DNA from: Paramesorhizobium deserti | GTDB taxonomy: Bacteria > Pseudomonadota > Alphaproteobacteria > Rhizobiales > Rhizobiaceae | NCBI RefSeq assembly: GCF_001558695.1 | Contig: NZ_LNTU01000023.1 | Coordinates: 62,001-126,000 of the forward strand | Length of the DNA stretch: 64,000 bases | Direction: 5' to 3' | Notes under the pieces: model-generated | Databases searched by the model: none | What the model saw: only the letters and a program-made list of their open reading frames with translations | Told to the model about the DNA's origin: nothing | Part shown: piece by piece, positions 35,233 through 44,137 of the stretch | Position numbering within the stretch: the stretch's first letter is position 1 | How the letters are laid out: every line of letters starts with the position of its first letter | Position numbers and translations under genes: made by a program

Positions 35233-36117
35233 TCACCCGACAAGTATCCTTTTTGAGACCTCACCGAGAGAAGTTTGCCATCGCGGCGCCTTCCAGCCAT
35301 AGGCTGCTTTGAGCTTTTCGGTCGCCAATCGCGAGTTGGCGGGTCGTTTGGCCTTGGTCGGGTAGTCGCTAGTGCTGATTGGTCGAATTACAGCCGTCGG
35401 GCCTCCATGGACCGGGCTGGTCTTCATGATTTCGTCCGCAAAACCGCTCCAGTTTGTTTCACCCGTACCCGTCAGGTGGAAAAGGCCATAAGGCGCATTT
35501 CTGTCGTCGGAAAGAATCCGCTCGGCTATGTGAATGATACCGTCCGCGATATCCAGCGCAGATGTGGGGTTTCCCCATTGATCCGAAACGACGGATATTT
35601 CATCCCGTTCGGCCGCCAGCCTCATCATCGTTTTGACGAAATTCTTGCCGTAAGGGCTGTATACCCAAGCCGTGCGCAGGATGACATGTTGCGGGTTGGC
35701 GGACGCCACCGCCAATTCCCCCGCAAGTTTTGTCCGTCCGTAGACACATTGCGGATCCGTAGCGTCCTCTTCCGTATAGAGCGCGTTCGACGTTCCCGAA
35801 AAGACATAGTCGGTCGACAGGTGTATTACCGGAATATTGCGGGTGGCGGCCGCGCTGGCAACAGCGTGCGCTCCGGTCACATTTACCGCATGCGCCAGTT
35901 CTGGCTCGTCTTCAGCCTGATCGACGGCCGTATAGGCGGCGGCGGACACCACAATATCGACGTTGGCATCACCGATGGCATGTTGGATCGAAATCGGATC
36001 CGCGAGGTCCATTTCAGGTCGACCTACGGTGATTACCGTCACGTCGTGGAGCCCGGACGCCCTTTCGACAAGGCTACGCGCGACCTGTCCTTCCTTGCCG
36101 GTTACCAGCAGCTTCAT
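35233..36117 (-). CDS. rfbD: dTDP-4-dehydrorhamnose reductase
   Basis: RmlD/RfbD reduces dTDP-4-keto-L-rhamnose to dTDP-L-rhamnose, the last step of the pathway. The 294-residue SDR protein has [18 protein letters not shown] (NADPH loop), the Ser/Thr of [10 protein letters not shown] and the catalytic YGRTKLAGE (YxxxK). Its ATG overlaps the rfbB stop by four bases (ATGA), showing translational coupling. Confidence 0.95.
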   Translation of the reverse strand: MKLLVTGKEGQVARSLVERASGLHDVTVITVGRPEMDLADPISIQHAIGDANVDIVVSAAAYTAVDQAEDEPELAHAVNVTGAHAVASAAATRNIPVIHLSTDYVFSGTSNALYTEEDATDPQCVYGRTKLAGELAVASANPQHVILRTAWVYSPYGKNFVKTMMRLAAERDEISVVSDQWGNPTSALDIADGIIHIAERILSDDRNAPYGLFHLTGTGETNWSGFADEIMKTSPVHGGPTAVIRPISTSDYPTKAKRPANSRLATEKLKAAYGWKAPRWQTSLGEVSKRILVG

Positions 36118-37187
36118 GCCGCGCCCTTCATAGCTGAACCCAGGCGTTCGCCGGCGTAGGTCGTTTCCCTAATGGGCCGCCACCACCAGGAATTTTCCAG
36201 ATACCAGGTGACGGTGCGCGCCAGGCCGGTCTCAAACGTTTCGCGAGGCTTCCAATCCAGCTCCCGTTCGATTTTGGAGGCGTCTATGGCATAGCGCCGG
36301 TCATGGCCCGGCCTGTCGGTCACGAAAGTAATCAGTTCACGATGGGACCTGCCGGATTTTCGCGGCTTCTTCTTGTCGAGAATATCGCAAATCGCTTCCA
36401 CAACGCTCAAATTGGTGCGCTCGGCGCGGCCACCGATATTGTAGCGCTCGCCTGGCCCGCCTTTGGTGATGACGCAAGCGAGCGCTTGAGCATGATCTTC
36501 GACATAAAGCCAATCCCGGATGTTGGCTCCCGCGCCATATACAGTGAGGGGCTTTTCGTCGAGCGCGTTCAGAATCGCGAGCGGAATGAGCTTTTCGGGG
36601 AAGTGATACGGCCCATAATTATTGGAGCAGTTGGATAACACCACCGGCAAGCCGTAAGTCTCGTGCCAGGCTGATACAAGATGGTCCGATGCCGCCTTGG
36701 ATGCGGAGTAGGGAGACGACGGAGCATAAGGTGTTTCTTCGGTGAAGATGCCGCTGTCGAATGGAAGATCGCCGAACACCTCGTCGGTGGAAACGTGGTG
36801 AAAGCGGAATGCCTCCTTTTTTTCGGACGGCAGGTCTCGCCAGTAGGTCAGCGTTGCGTTCAACAGGCGATAGGTACCGACGATGTTCGTCTCGATGAAT
36901 GCGCCGGGGCCGTCGATCGAACGATCGACATGGCTCTCCGCAGCGAGATGCATAATCGCATCGATCTTCTCTGCCCGGAGAATATCGAGCATTTTGACGT
37001 CGTCGCATATATCGACCTGATGGAATCGATAATTCGGGTGATTTTCGATCTGGCGCAGCGAGGCGAGATTGCCTGCATAGGTAAGCTTGTCGACATTGAC
37101 GACATTGATTTCGGGATTGCTTGCCAGATAACGGCAAACGGCCGACCCGATAAAGCCCGCTCCTCCGGTTACCAGTATGTTCTTCAT
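36114..37187 (-). CDS. rfbB: dTDP-glucose 4,6-dehydratase
   Basis: RmlB/RfbB converts dTDP-glucose to dTDP-4-keto-6-deoxyglucose. The 357-residue extended SDR begins [20 protein letters not shown], has [11 protein letters not shown] with the Thr-Asp-Glu triad and [12 protein letters not shown] (YxxxK). ATG 37187 is used because it gives the conserved start; upstream in-frame sequence overlaps rfbC. It is 14 bases after rfbC and overlaps rfbD by four bases. Confidence 0.96.
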   Translation of the reverse strand: MKNILVTGGAGFIGSAVCRYLASNPEINVVNVDKLTYAGNLASLRQIENHPNYRFHQVDICDDVKMLDILRAEKIDAIMHLAAESHVDRSIDGPGAFIETNIVGTYRLLNATLTYWRDLPSEKKEAFRFHHVSTDEVFGDLPFDSGIFTEETPYAPSSPYSASKAASDHLVSAWHETYGLPVVLSNCSNNYGPYHFPEKLIPLAILNALDEKPLTVYGAGANIRDWLYVEDHAQALACVITKGGPGERYNIGGRAERTNLSVVEAICDILDKKKPRKSGRSHRELITFVTDRPGHDRRYAIDASKIERELDWKPRETFETGLARTVTWYLENSWWWRPIRETTYAGERLGSAMKGAA

Positions 37188-37201
37188 CGGTATCCCATCC
37201 C

Positions 37202-37756
37202 TTAGCCAAAAACTTCCGCCGCGGAGAGCAGCGGCGCATTCCGGTCTTTGTCCGACAACTGTATTTCGGTTGCTGCAATCGGCCATTCTATTCCGATGGC
37301 CGGATCGTCGTAGCGGATGGATCGATCGTGTTCTGGCGAATAGACGTCCGTTACCTTGTAGACCACCTCGGTATCGTCTTCGAGCGTAACGAAACCATGG
37401 GCAAAGCCTTTTGGAACGAGAATCTGGTTCCACTTCTCCGCTGAAACGACAAGAGAAACCCACTTGCCGAAATCGGGCGATTCCCGTCTGATGTCGACCG
37501 CCACATCCAATATCGAGCCGCGGACAACCCGTACGAGTTTGTCCTGCGCGCGCGGGCTGAGCTGATAGTGCAGCCCGCGCAAAACGCCCTTTGCGGCGGA
37601 GTAGGAATGGTTGTCCTGAACAAACTCAAGATCGATCCCAGCTTCTGTGAAGCTCGATTTGTTGTAGGTCTCGGAGAAAAAACCACGAGCGTCGCCGAAT
37701 TTTCGCGGCGTGATTTCGAGAACGCCATCGAGGCCTAGCGGGTTGATATTGATCAT
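37202..37756 (-). CDS. rfbC: dTDP-4-dehydrorhamnose 3,5-epimerase
   Basis: RmlC/RfbC epimerises dTDP-4-keto-6-deoxyglucose at C3 and C5. The 184-residue cupin shows [28 protein letters not shown] with the catalytic His, and [17 protein letters not shown]. Its ATG overlaps the rfbA stop by four bases. Confidence 0.96.
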   Translation of the reverse strand: MININPLGLDGVLEITPRKFGDARGFFSETYNKSSFTEAGIDLEFVQDNHSYSAAKGVLRGLHYQLSPRAQDKLVRVVRGSILDVAVDIRRESPDFGKWVSLVVSAEKWNQILVPKGFAHGFVTLEDDTEVVYKVTDVYSPEHDRSIRYDDPAIGIEWPIAATEIQLSDKDRNAPLLSAAEVFG

Positions 37757-38634
37757 TGTTCGAAAAATTCCGCTACACGACGGCGCAGATAGGCGCCGTA
37801 TTCTGTTTTTCCGAGCTTCTCCGCACGACGCATCACCTGCTCGGCGTTGAGCCAGCCCATCTCCATTCCGATCTCTTCAGGGCAGGCGATCTTGATGCCT
37901 TGCCGGTGCTCTATCGTGCGGACAAAGGACGAGGCTTCATGCAGGCTGTCATGGGTTCCGGTGTCGAGCCACGCATATCCTCGGCCCAATTGCTGCACAT
38001 GAAGCGCGCCGCGTTCGAGATAGATGTTGTTGACCGTCGTGATCTCCAGTTCCCCACGGGCGGACGGCTTAATCGATGAGGCGATCTCGACGACGTCATT
38101 GTCGTAGAAATAAAGGCCGGTAACCGCCCAGTTGGATTTGGGCTTTGCGGGCTTTTCCTCAATTGAAAGGGCCTGGCCTGTAACCTTGTCGAAGGTGACG
38201 ACACCATAACGTTCGGGGTCCTCGACATGATACGCAAAAACGGAAGCGCCGGATGTCCGCTTCGCCGCCCATTGGCACAGATTGGAAAGGCCATCGCCGT
38301 AATAAATATTGTCTCCGAGAATCATCGCGACATTGTCGTCTCCGATGAATTCGCGACCGATTATGAAAGCTTCGGCAAGTCCGTTCGGATGGGGCTGCTC
38401 GGCATAGGAAACGGCGATGCCGAATTCGCTTCCGTCACCCAGCAATGATTTGAACGCCACGAGATCGCGCGGTGTCGAAATCACCAGTATTTCTCGGATC
38501 CCCGCCAGCATCAGAACGCTCAGGGGATAGAAAATCATCGGCTTGTCGTAGACCGGGAGAATTTGTTTCGAGATCGTTAAAGTCAGCGGGTACAGACGTG
38601 TGCCACTACCACCCGCCAGAATTATTCCCTTCAA
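37753..38634 (-). CDS. rfbA: Glucose-1-phosphate thymidylyltransferase
   Basis: RmlA/RfbA makes dTDP-glucose from glucose-1-phosphate and dTTP, opening the rhamnose pathway. The 293-residue protein has [16 protein letters not shown] (nucleotide loop), [31 protein letters not shown] and [17 protein letters not shown] at 38634 is chosen: GGGGGAG lies just upstream and it yields the standard MKGIILAGG start, while the next upstream in-frame ATG (38694) adds 20 unconserved residues. It is the first gene of rfbA-C-B-D. Confidence 0.95.
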   Translation of the reverse strand: MKGIILAGGSGTRLYPLTLTISKQILPVYDKPMIFYPLSVLMLAGIREILVISTPRDLVAFKSLLGDGSEFGIAVSYAEQPHPNGLAEAFIIGREFIGDDNVAMILGDNIYYGDGLSNLCQWAAKRTSGASVFAYHVEDPERYGVVTFDKVTGQALSIEEKPAKPKSNWAVTGLYFYDNDVVEIASSIKPSARGELEITTVNNIYLERGALHVQQLGRGYAWLDTGTHDSLHEASSFVRTIEHRQGIKIACPEEIGMEMGWLNAEQVMRRAEKLGKTEYGAYLRRRVAEFFEQ

Positions 38635-38792
38635 CGTGCTCCCCCTTTTTGAAAGCTGATCCACGTTGTTGGTAAACCATTTTTGTGAGCGCAATTCAAC
38701 ACAGGGAAGTCCGTTTTCCTGTGTTTGGCGCGGTTCTTATTTTGGCCGAAGGCCACCCCGCCGGTATCTCTGAATTTGCGCTATTGACCGCT

Positions 38793-39755
38793 CTACAACT
38801 TGCCCATCATGCCGGCTGAAAAGAGGGCGGCGTTATCGATGAGGGTCTGCCTGCGGATGCCGGATCTCATGAGTTCCGATAGCGCCGTGAACGCAATCAG
38901 GCGGCGAATATGCTTGAATTCCTCAAACACTTTCCTGGAATCGGCATCGAGTAAATCCTCGCATCGTTCGAGGCTATCGATGTTGCGCTGGTTCCATACC
39001 GCGAATTCCCCCGCGAGTAGACGGCGAAGCCTGTCGATGCGGGCGCCTATGCTTGCGTTATCGCCAACCAGGTTCTTCTCATGGCGACGATAGCCGGTCC
39101 TGGGTGTCGGATCATAGATGACTTGCCCTCCAGCGCCGCTTACAAGCAGATATGACCACCAGTCGTGGCTGACGAAACCGGTTCGCCGTGCACCTTCCCG
39201 GATAATGCTCCAGGCGCGGCGATTGACGAGCATGGTATTTCCGCCACCGATATTCTGGACGATGGCGTTACGGAAACTCGGCTCTTTCCTGAATAGTGGG
39301 GAAACGCCGACCGGATTACCGCTTGCATCGATGATGCGGGTTCTCGATGCATAAAGCCCCGCCTGGTCAGCACAGCTTTGCGAAAGTTGCGCCACGGCTA
39401 TTTCCAGCTTGTCCTCGTCCCAGATGTCGTCCTGGTCACAGAAAGCGAAGAAATCAGCCTCGATATCGCTGCGCATCATCAAGCTGCGGAAGTTTTCAGC
39501 AAAACCTCTTTGCGGACCAGCCAGAATTTGGAAATGCCCTTTTTTCCAACGCGCCTGCCACTGCTTCAGAAGGGCGAGTGAACCGTCGGACGAACCGTCA
39601 TCGCTCGCCCATATGTCGATGGTGGGAATAGTTTGCGCTTCCAGCGACCTGAACTGATCATCCAGGAATTTTTCACCGTTGAGCACGGCCATCAAAATGG
39701 CGACGCGTGCCTCGCTTTCACTTTCAAGGGGCAGCATACGTTCAGGGGACAGCAT
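38793..39755 (-). CDS. GT2 family glycosyltransferase, rhamnosyltransferase-like
   Basis: A GT-A enzyme of about 320 residues. It has VAILMAVLNGEKFLDDQFRS, WASDDGSSDGSLALL, the metal-binding FAFCDQDDIWDEDKLEIA and GGGNTMLVNRRA, a set typical of alpha-L-rhamnosyltransferase-like WcaA/RfbF proteins. ATG 39755 is chosen (AGGTGATC upstream); ATG 39794 and 39737 are alternatives. It is 158 bases upstream of rfbA on the same strand and would use the dTDP-rhamnose that operon makes (inference). Confidence 0.85.
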   Translation of the reverse strand: MLSPERMLPLESESEARVAILMAVLNGEKFLDDQFRSLEAQTIPTIDIWASDDGSSDGSLALLKQWQARWKKGHFQILAGPQRGFAENFRSLMMRSDIEADFFAFCDQDDIWDEDKLEIAVAQLSQSCADQAGLYASRTRIIDASGNPVGVSPLFRKEPSFRNAIVQNIGGGNTMLVNRRAWSIIREGARRTGFVSHDWWSYLLVSGAGGQVIYDPTPRTGYRRHEKNLVGDNASIGARIDRLRRLLAGEFAVWNQRNIDSLERCEDLLDADSRKVFEEFKHIRRLIAFTALSELMRSGIRRQTLIDNAALFSAGMMGKL

Positions 39756-40418
39756 GCGATCACCTGACCGGTATGTGGCCCTTGGGCCTGCCAATCAACT
39801 GGGCGCCCGGAATAACAGACTCAAGGTGATCAACGCCGATCCTCTCGAACTTAGGGCTCCGCGTTCGAGAGCTGTTTGCCGGATATGAAGATGTCGGCAA
39901 GTATCCGTGACTGTTGCACTGGATCATCTCTGTCCACCTTTGGCTGCCAGATTGCTTTCCCTTAGTTGGAACAACGATGCTTGAACATTGATACGCTCAT
40001 GACGAGGGATAGGAAATAGAAAACTTTATGCAGATTCGAACAGAGGTCCACTTCGAAATTCCGAGGGGAGGCTGTAACGCGGTCTCCACTAAACGGCAAC
40101 AGCGCTGTGATCAAGGTAATGTGAGGCAGGAAAGAAAAAGTGTACCGGCGCGTTTGGGCATTCTCTTGTCCCATCGTTGCCAGGTCATCGGATGCTCGGT
40201 TGAGGGAGGGGTAAGAGAAGCGCTACCATAGGTAGTGACTTGCGCATGATTGTCCGGGTTGGCGCTTGTTCTTTCGTCTCGAATTGAGGTTTGGAAGGAA
40301 ATTCATGGACGCCAGTCTCTTCATTCAGTCTACGGCGATGCTGAATCAGGCGGGGGGTGCGGATAGAGCCGTGTTAACGGAGCGCTGTGCGCAATCGGGT
40401 TCGCGACGGGGCGTTGCT
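39756..40418. other. Gene-free stretch at the end of the polysaccharide locus
   Basis: About 660 bases. It contains an 8-bp inverted repeat TCTCGAAC/GTTCGAGA (39843-39850, 39863-39870) and an ATG at 40305 preceded by GGAAGGA, which opens a plus-strand frame (MDASLFIQSTAMLNQAGG) that soon runs antisense through the protease gene, so I do not call it. No tRNA, IS or integrase piece is recognised at this probable locus boundary. Confidence 0.45.
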
Positions 40419-41549
40419 TCACATCTGCGGGGAATGCGGCTGGCCGTGGTGCGGTCGGCCGAAGCGGAAGCGGTCCGACGTCGCGGCGCGGACCATCATC
40501 ATTTCGCCGATCGTCTCATGCGTCATCAGGCCGATCAGTCGGTCCGCGCCGTCTACGACGGCAATAGCCGGCACATTCGCCTCCTGCATAAGCCGAAGGC
40601 TCTCCCGGAGGTGCTTGCGATAATGGACCTTCGGAATATCGGTGCGCATTGCGCTGACGACGGGCGTTCCGGCGCCTCTTTCCTTCAACGCACGGATCAT
40701 GTCGTCGCGCGTCAGCAGGCCTTCCAAATGGCCCGAGGCATCGACCACCGGAAACTCGCGCTGCGTGGTCGCAAGCAGCATCTCGATGGCATCGGCGATA
40801 TTGGCTCCATGCTGGAGCCTCGCGAACTCGGTGATCATCACGTCGCCGACCAGCACGCTGCCGGCGACGTCGCGGATCTGGGCATTCTGCGCCTCGGCCG
40901 CCGCCGCGAGATAGACAAAGATGGCGATGAAGATCAGCAGCGGATTGTAGAACAGGCCGATGAAGCCGAATACGAAGGCAAGACCCTGCCCGATGGAGGC
41001 TGCGACCTGCGTCGCGCGCGACCAGCTAAGGCGTGAGGCGAGGGCGGCGCGCAGCACGCGGCCGCCGTCCATCGGAAAAGCCGGGATCATATTGAAGACA
41101 ACGAGGAAGATGTTGACGCCGGCGAGCCTGGCGAGGAAGCTCAGGCGGGGATCCTCGATATCGGCCGTCGCCTCCATTCCCGTCGAGCCATGCAGCACGA
41201 GGAAGATGATGGCCGCAATCGCCACATTGACCAACGGCCCGGCAATGGCGATCACGAATTCCTGCCCTGGTTCCTCCGGCATGCGCTCGAGACGAGCCAG
41301 CCCGCCGATCGGCAGCAGCGTGATGTCGGGTGTCCTGATCCCGAAATAACGTGCGGCGGCGATATGACCGAATTCATGCAGCACCACGCAGGCGAAGACG
41401 GCGATGATGAACGCGACACCTTCCCAGGCCGCCGGCGCGCCACCGATCCGGTAATGCATCAGCCATATCCAGACGAGCAGAAGCGCGAAGGTGATGTGGA
41501 CACGCAGTGCGGTGCCCGCAATCGTTCCAATCTTGAAGGACCAGGCCAT
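40419..41549 (-). CDS. M50-family intramembrane metalloprotease with CBS domains
   Basis: A 376-residue site-2-protease-like membrane protein. The zinc motif is VVLHEFGHIAAARYFG (His58, Glu59, His62) and the third ligand Asp161 is in NMIPAFPMDGGRVLR. Six or so membrane segments occupy residues 10-220. Two CBS domains follow (about 235-290, with EFPVVDASGHLEGLLTRDDM, and about 300-360, with VPAIAVVDGADRLIGLMTHE), expected to bind an adenine nucleotide and gate activity. This architecture matches the Rip3/SpoIVFB-like group. Its substrate, perhaps an anti-sigma factor, is unknown. Confidence 0.9.
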   Translation of the reverse strand: MAWSFKIGTIAGTALRVHITFALLLVWIWLMHYRIGGAPAAWEGVAFIIAVFACVVLHEFGHIAAARYFGIRTPDITLLPIGGLARLERMPEEPGQEFVIAIAGPLVNVAIAAIIFLVLHGSTGMEATADIEDPRLSFLARLAGVNIFLVVFNMIPAFPMDGGRVLRAALASRLSWSRATQVAASIGQGLAFVFGFIGLFYNPLLIFIAIFVYLAAAAEAQNAQIRDVAGSVLVGDVMITEFARLQHGANIADAIEMLLATTQREFPVVDASGHLEGLLTRDDMIRALKERGAGTPVVSAMRTDIPKVHYRKHLRESLRLMQEANVPAIAVVDGADRLIGLMTHETIGEMMMVRAATSDRFRFGRPHHGQPHSPQM

Positions 41550-41709
41550 GGCTTCCAGCCTTTTGAGACGCTGCCGCTTCCCGTTATCTAGTAAGCCATG
41601 GCGAAGATGACCAGTGGAACGAATTTGACATTCGATATCCGCTCGATGTCAGCCTCAAGATCGAATGCCAAGTTCAAAAGTTCCCCAGGTCCTGACCCTG
41701 GTACTCCGG

Positions 41710-42531
41710 CTATTGCGCTGCTGCCGTTGCGGCGGTCAGGCAGCGCGTCGGACAAGAGGGCGCGCGGCGGAGTATCTCCGTCAGGGCGCCGGCATTCTTG
41801 GCGTTACAGACATAGCTGAGATATTCCCGGTCATTCGTGCCGAAATCGCGTATTCCGCAGGATGCCGCCATGGTCTTTTCAGCCTGCTTCCAAAGTGTTT
41901 GAACGACCTTGGCGGTCTGCGGCGCTTTCAGTCCTTCCCAGGTCTCGGGGTGGTTCTTGCGCGCTTCGGCGGCATAACCCATCATGAATGCCATCATTGC
42001 GGCCAACCCATCGCGGTGATCAACCTGGGTGTCGCCCGGGCGCATCGGGGTGAGCTTGGTGGCCGAGCTCAGATCATGGCTATAGGCATTGAACTCATCC
42101 AGGAGATACATGAAATTATCTGCCGAAGAGGCTGAGCCCGGCTTGAGATAGGACTGGATGAACAGCGTATCATTGAAGTTGCGCCCCATCTGTCTGGCGA
42201 TCAGCTTCGGTGCGAAGAACGTTTCGGTCTGGTGCGGGCGGGCGATATTGCCGCCTCCAATCAGCGGGAAGGAGTCGCGCTCCTCCGTGAGGTTGTGAAC
42301 GGATTCATGCACGGCGGTCGCCAGGCCCAGCTGAAGATCATCACAGGTGATCCATGTCGTGAACTGGCTTTTGTCCTTCATTGCCCGGTAAACCTGATAA
42401 CCGTGCGGTGAAAGTTGCTGCAGACTGTTAATGGCCTTGCTCTGGCATCCAGTATTCGGCGCGGCGCTGGCAGTTTCGGAAAGGCCGAAAAAGGCCAAAG
42501 CTATAATGGCTCCCTGAAGAATCCCACGCAT
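41710..42531 (-). CDS. Secreted protein with HExxH motif, putative metallopeptidase
   Basis: A 273-residue protein with a signal peptide (cleavage after ASA, residue 23). The mature part contains ATAVHESVHNLTEE (His75-Glu76-x-x-His79), a canonical zinc-protease helix, and 66 residues later LLDEFNAYSHD with Glu146, a candidate third ligand as in gluzincins. Two Cys pairs may form disulfides (GCQ/ITCDD and ASCGI/YVCNA). I do not recognise a named peptidase family; activity is inferred from the motif. No neighbour indicates a role. Confidence 0.65.
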   Translation of the reverse strand: MRGILQGAIIALAFFGLSETASAAPNTGCQSKAINSLQQLSPHGYQVYRAMKDKSQFTTWITCDDLQLGLATAVHESVHNLTEERDSFPLIGGGNIARPHQTETFFAPKLIARQMGRNFNDTLFIQSYLKPGSASSADNFMYLLDEFNAYSHDLSSATKLTPMRPGDTQVDHRDGLAAMMAFMMGYAAEARKNHPETWEGLKAPQTAKVVQTLWKQAEKTMAASCGIRDFGTNDREYLSYVCNAKNAGALTEILRRAPSCPTRCLTAATAAAQ

Positions 42532-42823
42532 CTTCTATCCTTTACAAATTACTAATTTTGGAGAGATGGCGGGCAATAAGCCGCAGGAATTTGTCCGGAG
42601 AATGGCTGAGTAAAAAAATATTAAAAAACCAGCTTATTCAAGAATAAATAAAAATCATTTTATCTGCTTAAAGCAGAATAAGTTCTGTTTTTCTTTTGAT
42701 GATACAGAATTGATGATGATCGATTAGAGTAATTCAGGTTAGGTCGTTTCGGTCGAGGGGGCGGCTGATGGGCTTAGTACCGTGCATGTGTAATTCTCTA
42801 TTTGAACCCAGGAGAGTATAGTC

Positions 42824-43516
42824 ATGATGAAGTCCTTTAAGGCGCTCTTTGCCATTGCCGCTCTGGCAAGTGCATCGATGGTAGCGATTTCGGTTTCGGC
42901 GGAAGCCGCCGAACGGAATAAGCGTCCGATCGCCACCACGAAGGTCAGCACGACCTATCAGCAGGGAAATACCGTTCGCAAGGTTCGCAACGTTACCCGG
43001 TATCGGGACGTCGAGCGTCCGCGCACCGTGACGCACACGAGGCGTATCGTGAACGTCACGCGTGTCCAGCCGGTTACGCGCGTCAACACGGTCACCCGCG
43101 TCCATAACAGGACCGCGGTGATCCGCGAAAACCGTTATGGTTCGCAGACGAACGTCCTTCCCACCCGCCATATCCGGACGGGCAAGACGGTCGTCAATCG
43201 CGCTAACGTGCGTCCGACCTCCGAGACAGTCTACCGTTACAAGACCGTTCGGAAGGTGAACAACGTCACCCGTTACCGCGATGTCAACAACACCCGCTAT
43301 GTGCGTCACGTCAACCGCATCGTGAAGGTCAATCGCGTTCAGCCGGTCGTGCGTGAGAATGTTGTCACGCGCATTCACGAGCGTCCCCGTGTCGTCACCC
43401 GCAACCAGTACGTCAACCGCGTGGAATATCTGCCGGAGCGTACGATCCGTACCGCAAAGACGATCCGGGTCAATGACGGCGTCCGTCGCAATAAGCGCGC
43501 TTACAGCGACTACTAA
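42824..43516 (+). CDS. Secreted Val/Arg-rich protein with internal duplication
   Basis: A 230-residue protein with a signal peptide (cleavage around AEA, residue 29). The mature chain is extremely basic and full of alternating V-x-R steps (NVTRYRDV, RIVNVTRVQPVTRV). Residues 50-123 and 141-214 are two ungapped 74-residue repeats, each starting TVRKV.NVTRYRDV and ending LP..(T/H)IRT.KT. The alternating pattern suggests beta strands or a fibrous, surface- or nucleic-acid-binding role (inference). The ribosome site AGGAGAG is well placed. A strong terminator follows. No family recognised. Confidence 0.75.
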   Translation: MMKSFKALFAIAALASASMVAISVSAEAAERNKRPIATTKVSTTYQQGNTVRKVRNVTRYRDVERPRTVTHTRRIVNVTRVQPVTRVNTVTRVHNRTAVIRENRYGSQTNVLPTRHIRTGKTVVNRANVRPTSETVYRYKTVRKVNNVTRYRDVNNTRYVRHVNRIVKVNRVQPVVRENVVTRIHERPRVVTRNQYVNRVEYLPERTIRTAKTIRVNDGVRRNKRAYSDY

Positions 43517-43553
43517 GTCTGTCTATTCCGCAATGGAATAGTCGGTTTGAATT

Positions 43554-43588
43554 GACGGCGGGTCGTTCTCGACCCGCCGTCATCTTTT
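43554..43588 (+). terminator. Rho-independent terminator after the repeat protein gene
   Basis: GACGGCGGGTCG (43554-43565), loop TTCT, CGACCCGCCGTC (43570-43581), followed by ATCTTTT. A perfect 12-bp stem. Confidence 0.8.
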
Positions 43589-43611
43589 GCTGAGAGCCGG
43601 AATCCGTTCCA

Positions 43612-43725
43612 TTACATCGAGGTGCCGCGCAGAAAATTGAATGCAAGAGCGATCGCCACGAATATCATGGCGTAGATCAGCCAAAGCAATGTGTCTTTCA
43701 ATGCGCGGCGGTTCGTCTCTTTCAC
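43612..43725 (-). CDS. 37-residue single-span membrane protein, paralogue 1
   Basis: A short gene starting at GTG 43725 with GGGGG seven bases upstream. The product starts MKETNRRALKDTLLWLIYAM and ends LRGTSM, with one membrane helix (residues about 12-31) and a short basic N-terminus. It is a clear paralogue of the 37-residue protein encoded at 48616-48729: 21 of 37 positions are identical without gaps, including ETN, LLWL, YA, FV and LRG. TTGACT lies 55 bases before the start in both. Function unknown; proteins of this size often modulate larger membrane complexes (general inference). Confidence 0.75.
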   Translation of the reverse strand: MKETNRRALKDTLLWLIYAMIFVAIALAFNFLRGTSM

Positions 43726-43772
43726 TATCGGCCCCCAGATGAATTGTGGGCACAAGATTGTATGTCGATTAA

Positions 43773-43781
43773 AAAGTCAAC
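43773..43781 (-). promoter_or_regulatory. GTTGACTTT motif upstream of small membrane protein 1
   Basis: On the minus strand GTTGACTTT, with the TTGACT beginning at 43780, 55 bases before the GTG start; TACAAT follows after 12 bases. The same motif and the same 55-base distance occur upstream of paralogue 2. Could be a -35 element or an activator site. Confidence 0.45.
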
Positions 43782-43925
43782 TGCGGGTAGCGATTCCGCG
43801 AGAAATTCGTTAATGCGCCGTCGGTTATCTTTTATCCATACGCATGACAGAGCCGCCGTTATTCATAACAGGCGAAGTGCTGCAATCATCGCGCGAAAGC
43901 TGAAATTAGATGTGAGGGAAAGGAA

Positions 43926-43968
43926 GAGGCCCGACCTGGATGATGGTTGCGGGTGGGGGTCGGGCCTC
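43926..43968. repeat. GC-rich hairpin with G-rich loop, copy 1
   Basis: GAGGCCCGACC (43926-43936) and GGTCGGGCCTC (43958-43968) form a perfect 11-bp stem around a 21-base loop containing GCGGGTGGG. A related hairpin is at 49082-49122. No T-run follows. Both lie 200-350 bases upstream of the paralogous small membrane proteins. Confidence 0.55.
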
Positions 43969-44062
43969 AGTGCCGATGGAACATCCGGCTTGCAATTTGT
44001 GCGCTAAATATTGGGTGAGTCGCAACCCTAACAAATGGGGAGAACATTTGTTACTGGCGCTG

Positions 44063-44097
44063 CTCAAAAATACGCAACTGAATGGTTGCTTTTTGAG
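44063..44097 (+). promoter_or_regulatory. Nested palindrome, probable ArsR-type operator 1
   Basis: CTCAAAAA (44063-44070) pairs with TTTTTGAG (44090-44097), and inside it GCAAC (44074-44078) with GTTGC (44085-44089). The GCAAC/GTTGC half-sites recur in operator 2 at the ribosome site of the next gene. Confidence 0.55.
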
Positions 44098-44118
44098 TCG
44101 ATAGTCTTCATGATATAG

Positions 44119-44134
44119 GCAACCAGGAGGTTGC
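44119..44134 (+). promoter_or_regulatory. Palindrome overlapping the ribosome site, probable operator 2
   Basis: GCAACC-AGGA-GGTTGC (44119-44134). The centre contains the ribosome site AGGAGG (44125-44130) of the AHSA1-type gene at 44138, so a protein bound here, or the RNA hairpin itself, would block translation or transcription. Confidence 0.55.
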
Positions 44135-44137
44135 ATC

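Noticed and set aside
39843-39870. 8-bp inverted repeat TCTCGAAC/GTTCGAGA
   Set aside because: Short stem with a 12-base loop and no T-run; likely chance or a minor upstream element.
40305-41036. Plus-strand frame from an ATG with a good ribosome site (GGAAGGA)
   Set aside because: Only the first ~35 codons lie outside the M50 protease gene; the rest is antisense to it and has shadow composition. It could be the cut start of a lost gene, but that cannot be shown.
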